Assembly (NCBI GenBank): GCA_022394755.1
Contig: JAGFCA010000006.1
Coordinates: forward strand, 1-64,000
DNA: 64,000 bases
Source of the DNA: Candidatus Poribacteria bacterium
GTDB taxonomy: Bacteria; Poribacteria; WGA-4E; WGA-3G
Reading direction: 5' to 3'
Part shown: positions 46,697 to 53,946 of the stretch, piece after piece
Layout: every line of letters begins with the position of its first letter
Position numbering within the stretch: the stretch's first letter is position 1
Notes under the pieces: generated by a model
Told to the model about the DNA's origin: nothing
Databases searched by the model: none
The model's input: only the letters and a program-made list of their open reading frames with translations
Made by a program: the position numbers and the translations under genes

Positions 46697-47896
46697 ATGA
46701 ACATTACACCTACAATACTCAGTGCTGTCACTGCTATTTCTACATTAATAAACACAGGATTGCCAACTATCACAGAAGCAATTAAAACACCGGTCGAACC
46801 TCCTGAGATGATTCGTAATAAGTTTGAATTATCACCTTTCTATCAACAGTGGATTGATGTCGAAGGTTTTCCTGTCGTCGCATCGGAAAAAGCAAATCCA
46901 CATGCTATACAAGAGGCGGCATGGCTCATTCGTCACATGATTGGACATCGACCAGATATTCTCAAAGCATTAGCAGATAATAACGTTCGATTCTCTGTGA
47001 TGGCATATAATGAGATGACAACCGATATACCAGAACATAGCGATCTATACCCCGATTTTTATTGGGACAGAAGAGCACGCGGACTCGGTGCTACTGCCTC
47101 ACGCCCGTCAACAAGTTGCGGAGAAGAGAATCTACTCAACTATGCTGGTGATCCCTATCTCACAGAGAATATACTGGTACACGAATTTAGTCATGCAATT
47201 CACCAAATGGGACTAAGTAGTGTTGATCCTGATTTTGATAATCGTTTGAAGTCCTTATATGAAGCAGCAATGGAAAAAGGTCTATGGAAAGGGACTTATG
47301 CCTCAACGAACAAAGAAGAGTATTGGGCAGAAGGAACACAATCATGGTTTGATACCAATCGAGAAAACGACGCACAACACAACCACGTTAGTAAACGTCA
47401 CATATTAAAGGATTATGATCCGGGTCTCGCAGCACTACTCACTGAGATCTTTGGGGATACAGAATGGCGATATACAAAGGCGATTTCACGAACAGATTTA
47501 CCACATTTGAAAGGATTCCAACCGGATGAATCCCCACAATTTGAATGGCCCCATAATCTGTCGATAGAATATGAGAAATTGTTCGATCCTGATGGTGATG
47601 GTGGAGACAAATGGAAAGATTTAACACGACACGATCCGCAATCTTTATCACAGCTCAATTCTGAAGACGGGGACAACACTTCAATCTTGTTTGTCAATAA
47701 AACCGATACTGAAATCTCATATTATTGGATTGATTCCGATGGGAATGAGAATTACCGTGGAAGGGTCGCTGCTAATGCATTTGGTGTTCAATGGACCCGC
47801 GCAGGACATATCTGGTTGGTAAACGATAGTGCCGAAAACAACGTTGGAATATTTCAAGCAATAGATAAAACTGGTAGAGCACTTATCATAAAATAG
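46697..47896 (+). CDS. Zinc metallopeptidase-like protein with C-terminal VHL-beta-like domain
   Basis: The 399-residue product has a weakly hydrophobic N-terminus. Residues 160-170 (LVHEFSHAIHQ) give a HExxH zinc motif. A Glu-rich NKEEYWAEGTQSWF at about 205-219 offers the third ligand, as in gluzincins related to anthrax lethal factor. The middle includes VMAYNEMTTDIPEHSDLYPDFYWDRRARGLG, which fits a conserved family I have seen only as unnamed proteins. From about 340, NTSILFVNKTDTEISYYWID, GRVAANAFGVQWTRAGHIWLV resembles the beta domain of the von Hippel-Lindau protein. A 41-base gap to aapJ allows co-transcription. The substrate is unknown. Confidence 0.75.
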   Translation: MNITPTILSAVTAISTLINTGLPTITEAIKTPVEPPEMIRNKFELSPFYQQWIDVEGFPVVASEKANPHAIQEAAWLIRHMIGHRPDILKALADNNVRFSVMAYNEMTTDIPEHSDLYPDFYWDRRARGLGATASRPSTSCGEENLLNYAGDPYLTENILVHEFSHAIHQMGLSSVDPDFDNRLKSLYEAAMEKGLWKGTYASTNKEEYWAEGTQSWFDTNRENDAQHNHVSKRHILKDYDPGLAALLTEIFGDTEWRYTKAISRTDLPHLKGFQPDESPQFEWPHNLSIEYEKLFDPDGDGGDKWKDLTRHDPQSLSQLNSEDGDNTSILFVNKTDTEISYYWIDSDGNENYRGRVAANAFGVQWTRAGHIWLVNDSAENNVGIFQAIDKTGRALIIK

Positions 47897-47937
47897 AGTA
47901 AAGTAATGAATTCACATAATGAATATTGCGAGGAATC

Positions 47938-48954
47938 ATGAAAAAGAAATTATTTCAAACTACAATCATATTATTTGCTTTTTCCTTAATCACACCACTA
48001 TTCGCACAAAACGAGAATAGCGTGTTACAAAAAGTATTAGAAAGAGGGCGGCTAATATGTGGTGTCAACAAAGAACTTCCCGGTTTCGGATACCTCAACC
48101 AAGACGGGAGATGGGAAGGATTTGATGTGGATTATGGCAGAGCAATAGCTGCAGCTATCTTTGGTGATCCTGATAAAGTTGAATTTCGACCTTTAAAGGG
48201 GGCTGATAGATTTCCCGCTCTACAAACAGGTGAAATTGATGTCCTAATTCGCAACACAACATGGACACTCACACGTGACACTTCAAACGGTGTTGACTTT
48301 TGTCCACCTACATTTTATGACGGACAAGGCTTCATGTTACGAAAAGAACTCGGTATAACATCACTGAAAGAACTTGAAGGTGCAACTTTCGGAGTTACAG
48401 CTGGAAGCACAACTGAGTTAAATTTAGCTGATACTATGCGGTCAATTGGAATTGATGTTGAAGCCATTGTTTATGAGGAAACCGAAACCCTATACCAGAG
48501 CTATGACCATGGACGTTGTGATGTGGTCACCAGTGATAAATCACAATTACTTTCTCGTCGCCAATCCTTAAAGAATCCTGACGAACATATCATCTTGGAT
48601 GTGACCGTTTCAAAAGAACCACTTGGACCTGTAACAATACACGGAGATAACCAATGGAACGACATTGTGAGTTGGGTTGTCTATGCCACCTTCTTCGCTG
48701 AAGAGTATGGAATTTCAAAAGAAAACGTAAAAACATTCAAATCTGGGAATCCTGAAATTAAACGGTTTCTTGGCGAGACAGAAGGTATGGGAGAAAAACT
48801 TGGTCTTTCGAATGACTGGGGAAGACATGTAATCGAGAAAGTCGGGAATTATGCTGAAATCTTTGACCGCAATCTCACACCCCTTGGACTTCCACGCGGT
48901 GTAAACAAACCCTGGTCACAGGGTGGATTGCTCTATGCAATGCCGTTTCGATAG
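47938..48954 (+). CDS. aapJ: Periplasmic amino-acid-binding protein AapJ-like
   Basis: ATG at 47938 with GAGG just upstream; a TTG frame start at 47926 is not needed. The 338-residue product has a signal peptide (MKKKLFQTTIILFAFSLITPLFA). The solute-binding fold shows the general-amino-acid pattern LICGVNKELPGFGYLNQDGRWEGFDVDYGRAIAAAIFGD, DVLIRNTTWTLTRDT and FGVTAGSTTELNL. It delivers L-amino acids to an AapQMP complex. Those partner genes start about 12 kb downstream, at 61174, with a restriction island between. Confidence 0.92.
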   Translation: MKKKLFQTTIILFAFSLITPLFAQNENSVLQKVLERGRLICGVNKELPGFGYLNQDGRWEGFDVDYGRAIAAAIFGDPDKVEFRPLKGADRFPALQTGEIDVLIRNTTWTLTRDTSNGVDFCPPTFYDGQGFMLRKELGITSLKELEGATFGVTAGSTTELNLADTMRSIGIDVEAIVYEETETLYQSYDHGRCDVVTSDKSQLLSRRQSLKNPDEHIILDVTVSKEPLGPVTIHGDNQWNDIVSWVVYATFFAEEYGISKENVKTFKSGNPEIKRFLGETEGMGEKLGLSNDWGRHVIEKVGNYAEIFDRNLTPLGLPRGVNKPWSQGGLLYAMPFR

Positions 48955-49058
48955 ACTATGTTCTTAATAGAATGATTTTCCGATACTAAATTTATCTTAT
49001 ATACCGTAAACTTCCAAATTTTTCGAATTGAAATATCTCATCCAAAGAAAGAATATTA

Positions 49059-50786
49059 ATGGCGAATTATCAAGAACTGGCTAATCTCGTTTGGAATGTA
49101 GCAGACGACGTTCTCAGAGGACTCTTCAAACCACACGAATACGGCGACATCACTCTCCCATTCCTCGTACTACGTAGATTAGACTGCATATTAGAAGAAG
49201 ACAACCGAAAAGAAAAAACTATCGAAATCTACAACAAATTCAAGGAAGATGTTGCCGAATATAATATACCACGCATAATTCAGAATGCAATAAATTCCAA
49301 ATTCTACAACACTTCTGAGTTTGACCTGTCTCTATTGAAAGATGACCCAAACAATATCAAAATCAACTTTGATAACTACATCGGTGGATTCAGTCAGGAA
49401 GTTCGAGACATCATTGAAAATTTCAATCTGGATAGGTTCATTGATAGACTAAACAACAGCAATCGTCTATATCTGTTTTGTGATAAGTTCACCGAAGTCG
49501 ATTTACATCCAAAAGAGGTTGATAACCATATAATGGGACAAGTTTTTGAGGAACTTCTGCGACGTTTCTCAGAAATGTCTAATGAATCAAGTGGGGAACA
49601 TTACACGCCAAGAGATGTTGTACGTCTATTAGTTTCACTCCTATTTGCCGAACAAACCGACGATCTAAAAGGTGATGGTATTGTACGTAGTATATTCGAC
49701 CCTTGTTGTGGTACAGGAGGTATGTTAACTATTGGAAAGGAATACTTCAAAGAAAAAATAAATCCAGATGCCACCATACGTTTGTTAGGACAAGAATTGA
49801 ACCCACAAAGTTATGCAACCTGTAAATCAGATATGTTAATTATAGAAGAAGATCCGGATAGTATTCGTCTTGGTTCCAGTCTCTCTAATGACCAATTTCA
49901 AGGTGAACGGTTCGATTACATGATTACCAATCCACCTTTCGGTGTCAGTTGGAAATCGGACGAAGCAATAGTAAAAACAGAAGCACAAAATCCTCAAGGA
50001 AGATTCTCCGCTGGGACACCACGTTCATCTGATGGAGCACTCCTATTCCTACAACACATGCTCTCTAAAATGACTGAAAACGGAAGTCGGGTTGGAATCG
50101 TCTTTAACGGTTCTCCTCTCTTCACTGGAGATGCTGGCAGCGGTGAAAGTGAAATACGACGATGGATCATCGAAAACGACTGGTTGGAATGTATTATCGC
50201 ACTCCCTGAAAAACTATTCTTTAATACCAGCATCGCTACCTACATTTGGATACTAACAAATAATAAATCTGAGGAACGCCAAGGGAAAATACAACTCATT
50301 AACGCTGTTGAATTCTATGATGGTATGAAAAGGAATCTTGGGGACAAGAACGCTATTATCTCTGAAACCCATATATCACAGATAATTGAATTATACACAA
50401 ATTTTGAAGAAACCGACCACTGCAAGATTTTCTCAAACGACTATTTCGGTTATACAAAAGTCACAATTGAAAGACCCCTCAGAGACGAAGAAACAGGGGA
50501 TATTGTCACTGACAAAAAAGGAACTCCAAAACCTGATACGAAATTACGAGACTATGAACGTGTTCCCCTATCAGAAGATATAAACGAATACTACCAAAGA
50601 GAAGTGAAACCGCATGTACCAGATAGTTGGATGGACAGGAAAAAAGATAAGGTAGGCTATGAAATCAATTTCAATAAGTATTTCTATCAATACACACCGC
50701 TACGATCCCTAAAGGAAATCACCGACGAATTGTTAGAACTGGAACAGAAGAGTGATGGATTGCTAAATGAGGTATTGGAATTATGA
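49059..50786 (+). CDS. hsdM: Type I restriction-modification DNA methyltransferase subunit
   Basis: The 575-residue product opens with the N-terminal helical domain of HsdM (ELANLVWNVADDVLRGLFKPHEYGDITLPFLVLRRLD). The SAM-binding core has YTPRDVVRLLVSLL, motif I FDPCCGTGGML (about 213-223) and catalytic motif IV NPPFG (291-295), which marks N6-adenine methylation. It should modify the host's own target sites. Its stop overlaps the start of the AAA ATPase gene by four bases (ATGA), so a defence ATPase is translationally coupled to the methylase. It begins 104 bases after aapJ. Confidence 0.96.
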   Translation: MANYQELANLVWNVADDVLRGLFKPHEYGDITLPFLVLRRLDCILEEDNRKEKTIEIYNKFKEDVAEYNIPRIIQNAINSKFYNTSEFDLSLLKDDPNNIKINFDNYIGGFSQEVRDIIENFNLDRFIDRLNNSNRLYLFCDKFTEVDLHPKEVDNHIMGQVFEELLRRFSEMSNESSGEHYTPRDVVRLLVSLLFAEQTDDLKGDGIVRSIFDPCCGTGGMLTIGKEYFKEKINPDATIRLLGQELNPQSYATCKSDMLIIEEDPDSIRLGSSLSNDQFQGERFDYMITNPPFGVSWKSDEAIVKTEAQNPQGRFSAGTPRSSDGALLFLQHMLSKMTENGSRVGIVFNGSPLFTGDAGSGESEIRRWIIENDWLECIIALPEKLFFNTSIATYIWILTNNKSEERQGKIQLINAVEFYDGMKRNLGDKNAIISETHISQIIELYTNFEETDHCKIFSNDYFGYTKVTIERPLRDEETGDIVTDKKGTPKPDTKLRDYERVPLSEDINEYYQREVKPHVPDSWMDRKKDKVGYEINFNKYFYQYTPLRSLKEITDELLELEQKSDGLLNEVLEL

Positions 50787-52150
50787 TTACCGAACTGAGA
50801 GCACAAAACTTCAAGTCATGGCAAGATACAGAATCGCTTCAATTTGCACCTTTAACAGGTCTGTTCGGTGCAAATAGCTCCGGTAAAACCAGTATATTAC
50901 AAATGCTGCTGATGCTCATACAGACAGCTGAATCACCTGACCGTAACCGTGTGTTACATTTAGGTGATGAACGGACACTTGTTGACTTTGGCACGTTCCA
51001 AGATCTACTTTATACACATAATACGGAATTACCCCTACAGTTAGAGTTCTCATGGAAGCCTTCCATACCTTTGTCCTTGGATTCTTTGCCTGTAAATATA
51101 AATCTCTTTTCAAGTAACGAAATTACATTCAATACAGAGATTCGTGAAGAAAATGACCGTATTCTTGTAGAATACTTCCATTACACAAATAGTAGTTATA
51201 GATTTGGAATGCAAAGGGAAGACAATGGGAAGAAAAGGAGTAGGAATCAATATGAACTCATTCATGATGGATTTAATGCTATTCGAACCCAAGGACGTCC
51301 ATTAGATTTACCACCACCTGTGAAATGCTATGGGTTTCCCGATGAAGTTGGTGGAAATTATCAAAACCTCGGTTTCCTTTCAGATTTTGTACTCGCATTT
51401 GAAAAGTTGTTTTCTAATATAGCATACCTCGGACCGCTTCGCGAGTATCCACGTCGAAGATATATCTGGTCAGGTGAACGTCCCCAAGATGTAGGTATCA
51501 GTGGAGAAGAGGCAATCCCTGCCCTGCTTGCTGCACGAGCAGAAGGATTGACTTCACCTCGACTTGTGAATGTCAAACGTTCTCATAAACCAATTGAATA
51601 CCGTATATTAGAATGGTTACAAAAAATGGAATTAATTGATTCGTTTTCACTTGAACCGATCGCTGAAAATCGGAAAGATTATGAATTTCGAGTAAAAAAG
51701 AGTCGAAACAGTTCTGAAGTATTGATTACCGATGTTGGGTTTGGTGTATCACAACTGCTACCCGTTCTTGTCCTATGCTACTATGTTCCAGAAAATACGA
51801 CTATTATCCTTGAACAACCGGAAATACATCTCCATCCTAAAGTACAATCAGATTTAGCGGATGTTCTTATTGATGTGGTGAAAAATCGAAAGGTACAGAT
51901 CATTTTAGAAAGCCATAGTGCCCTCCTTCTACACCGATTACAACGACGTATTGCCGAAGAGCAAATTGATCCAAAAGATACTGCCCTCTATTTTTGCCAA
52001 ATCAACGACGGTACATCTGAAATTGACAGGCTGAAGGTTGATGAATACGGCAATATACTGAATTGGCCACAAGACTTCTTTGGCGATGATATAGGAGATT
52101 TAGTTGAGAAAACAAAAGTTGAAATGCAACGACGGAAAGTGATGATTTGA
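50783..52150 (+). CDS. AAA-family ATPase of the DUF3696/OLD-like type, coupled to hsdM
   Basis: The 455-residue product is an SMC/ABC-like ATPase. The N-terminus ITELRAQNFKSWQDTESLQFAPLTGLFGANSSGKTS carries Walker A at 29-36. A long insertion (about 85-280) is rich in aromatic strands. The C-terminal half has the signature region VGFGVSQLLPVLVLCYY, Walker B in IILEQPEIHLHPKVQ and a sensor-like ILESHSALLLHRLQRR. The end (DEYGNILNWPQDFFGDDI) matches the DUF3696 pattern. No TOPRIM nuclease is visible, so the partner PIN-like protein encoded next may supply cutting. Both junctions overlap (ATGA before, TGATG after), so hsdM, ATPase and PIN gene form one operon. Confidence 0.9.
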   Translation: MITELRAQNFKSWQDTESLQFAPLTGLFGANSSGKTSILQMLLMLIQTAESPDRNRVLHLGDERTLVDFGTFQDLLYTHNTELPLQLEFSWKPSIPLSLDSLPVNINLFSSNEITFNTEIREENDRILVEYFHYTNSSYRFGMQREDNGKKRSRNQYELIHDGFNAIRTQGRPLDLPPPVKCYGFPDEVGGNYQNLGFLSDFVLAFEKLFSNIAYLGPLREYPRRRYIWSGERPQDVGISGEEAIPALLAARAEGLTSPRLVNVKRSHKPIEYRILEWLQKMELIDSFSLEPIAENRKDYEFRVKKSRNSSEVLITDVGFGVSQLLPVLVLCYYVPENTTIILEQPEIHLHPKVQSDLADVLIDVVKNRKVQIILESHSALLLHRLQRRIAEEQIDPKDTALYFCQINDGTSEIDRLKVDEYGNILNWPQDFFGDDIGDLVEKTKVEMQRRKVMI

Positions 52151-52650
52151 TGCCAGTTATAATAGATACGAATGTTGCAGTCGTCGCTAACGGTAAATCA
52201 TCGCAGGCTACTCGAAATTGTATAGATACCTGTATTAATCGGATTGAACAGATAATTCAGGGCGAAGAGATATTAGTTCTTGATGATAAATGGAAAATAC
52301 TCAATGAATACCTACGTAATCTTCGCTCCAGGGGTGAACCCGGTGCAGGTGATAGATTCCTCTTATGGCTACTGAGAAACAAGGATACATTGTGTCAAAC
52401 AGTTTCGATTACCCCAATCAATGGTTCAGATAACGAGTTTGAAGAATTTCCAGACGATTCTGCATTGGATGACTTTGATCCAGATGATCGAAAATTCATC
52501 GCAGTAGCCTGTGTACATAAAGAAAATCCTCCTATATTGCAAGCAGTAGATAGTCGGTGGCTGGACTTTGAAGACCAATTGCATAAGAACGGTGTGACAG
52601 TCGAATTTATTTGTGAAGATGATATACAAAGATTACATCGGAGCATTTGA
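52150..52650 (+). CDS. PIN-like nuclease domain protein, partner of the AAA ATPase
   Basis: The 166-residue product starts MPVIIDTNVAVVANGK. The acidic residues D6, E53, D112/D113 (DPDDRKFIAVA) and D134 (VDSRW) stand at PIN-domain positions and could bind metal for RNA or DNA cutting. The ATG overlaps the ATPase stop as TGATG. The fold assignment is from motif spacing only, so I call it PIN-like. Together with the ATPase it looks like a sensor-effector pair placed in a restriction operon. A hairpin about 170 bases downstream may end the transcript. Confidence 0.72.
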   Translation: MPVIIDTNVAVVANGKSSQATRNCIDTCINRIEQIIQGEEILVLDDKWKILNEYLRNLRSRGEPGAGDRFLLWLLRNKDTLCQTVSITPINGSDNEFEEFPDDSALDDFDPDDRKFIAVACVHKENPPILQAVDSRWLDFEDQLHKNGVTVEFICEDDIQRLHRSI

Positions 52651-53223
52651 GCACAAAAGTTATGGTTTGCTAAATGATTATGGAAAATCCATAGAAAACA
52701 TACTAATTATCCACACACTTATAATCAGATTGAAACCAAAAATGCATCCCATACACGATTTAGTAATAAGTTTATTAACATACGTGATTCACGAAGAATT
52801 GGCTCATTTAAAATTATAAACCCTTATAGAATAAGGGTTCGTAAAATTCATTCGTGCAGGATTGCGTGAAAATTCCATCATCTCAAAACAATCAATATTA
52901 ACACCTTTTGCCATTCCTACCATTCAAACTTTTCACATAATTCCTACCACTGAAAAAAGAATCTGACACAAAAACTATCTTATCCGTTTTATCTGTGTTA
53001 TCCGTGCAATCCGCAGTTCAGACACTCCAGAAATAGCAATATTAGTGAATGATTATTCCGTATATTATTGGTATACAAACACATAGACAGTGCGATATTT
53101 TTACCAAAACATTCCATACCATGTTTACAAAATCAGATTGATAAAATACAACTTTTATCGTATAATTGGGACATATTTGATAAATCATAGGTATTCAATA
53201 GGATTAACTATAGGAGTAATATT
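52651..53223. other. Spacer inside the restriction island with a terminator-like hairpin
   Basis: No gene is supported over about 570 bases. A perfect stem AACCCTTAT-AGA-ATAAGGGTT lies at 52819-52839. A repeat-like string (atctgtgttatccgtgcaatccgc, about 52990-53013) resembles taatctgtgtaatctgtggttcag near 60980. The spacer separates the hsdM-ATPase-PIN operon from the downstream half. Confidence 0.55.
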
Positions 53224-53484
53224 TTGTCTGGGGATAGAATGACCGTAGAGGAGATGAATAAGAAATACCCAAACCAATGGCTGTTTATAATTGAACCTAT
53301 AACACGCGAGAATACAACCACTCTTGAGTCAGGAATAGTGCAAGTTTATAGCACATCACGCGATGATGTACATAAGGCATCCAGAAAATTCAAAGGTGAT
53401 GCAGCTATTCGGTTTACGGGGAATAACAAATCTCCAATACAAAGACCTAAAGATCCTTGGTATAGACCAAGTAATTTAAATTAA
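53224..53484 (+). CDS. Small protein of unknown function
   Basis: The 86-residue frame starts at TTG (53224, AGGAG 7 bases upstream) or at ATG 53239. It reads MTVEEMNKKYPNQWLFIIEP, then ESGIVQVYSTSRDDVHKASRKFKGDAAIRFTGN. Similar small proteins with a (M)..E..KKYP..W pattern often precede retropepsin-like protease genes, but none is adjacent here. A hairpin terminator follows within 10 bases, which supports a real transcript. Function not known. Confidence 0.55.
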   Translation: MSGDRMTVEEMNKKYPNQWLFIIEPITRENTTTLESGIVQVYSTSRDDVHKASRKFKGDAAIRFTGNNKSPIQRPKDPWYRPSNLN

Positions 53485-53493
53485 CTGAAAAAC

Positions 53494-53538
53494 AAACCCT
53501 ATTGTATTTGATAAACAATAATACAATAAGGGTTTTGT
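53494..53538 (+). terminator. Rho-independent-type terminator after the small ORF
   Basis: AACCCTATTGTATT pairs with AATACAATAAGGGTT (one bulged A) around a short loop and is followed by ttg. It begins about 10 bases after the stop codon of the 86-residue ORF. Confidence 0.65.
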
Positions 53539-53670
53539 GTTGGAAATATACAATTACTTTAGTTGAGACAATTTCACTCTGATTCATGCTCAGGTTTAAA
53601 GTGTTTTTATTGTTTATAAGATACTCACATAAATCCAACAGGTAAAAAACTAGAGTTACTTAAAGGGTAT

Positions 53671-53821
53671 AACCCCAGAAGGGCGAAATGTTTGTAGAAA
53701 CGTTGCAACCCTGACACTAAGTCCAGAGGGGTGAAAAAGGAAAGCCCCAGAGGGGCGAAATGTTTGTAGATAACGTTGCAACCCTGACACTAAGCCCCAG
53801 AGGGGCGAAATGTGTATCAAT
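53671..53821. repeat. Tandem GCCCCAGAGGGGCGAAATGT repeat block
   Basis: Three hairpin-bearing units stand in a row: a variant at 53671-53743, then GCCCCAGAGGGGC stems at 53744-53756 and 53794-53806, each followed by gaaatgt. The first two units share gttgcaaccctgacactaa. The region between 53539 and 53946 contains no gene apart from this block, which lies immediately before the 839-residue protein gene. Confidence 0.85.
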
Positions 53822-53946
53822 ACGGTATTCATAGCGTTGATTCTGATTTCTGATACGCGGACAAAGTTATATCACTTAAACTGTCCATAATATAGTATAT
53901 ATTAGGATTCATGAAAGAAAAAGTATAGAGCCAAACAAGGAATTAA

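Noticed and set aside
53671..53821. CRISPR array
   Set aside because: Units are few, spacing is uneven, the intervening sequence is itself repeated, and no cas genes are present.
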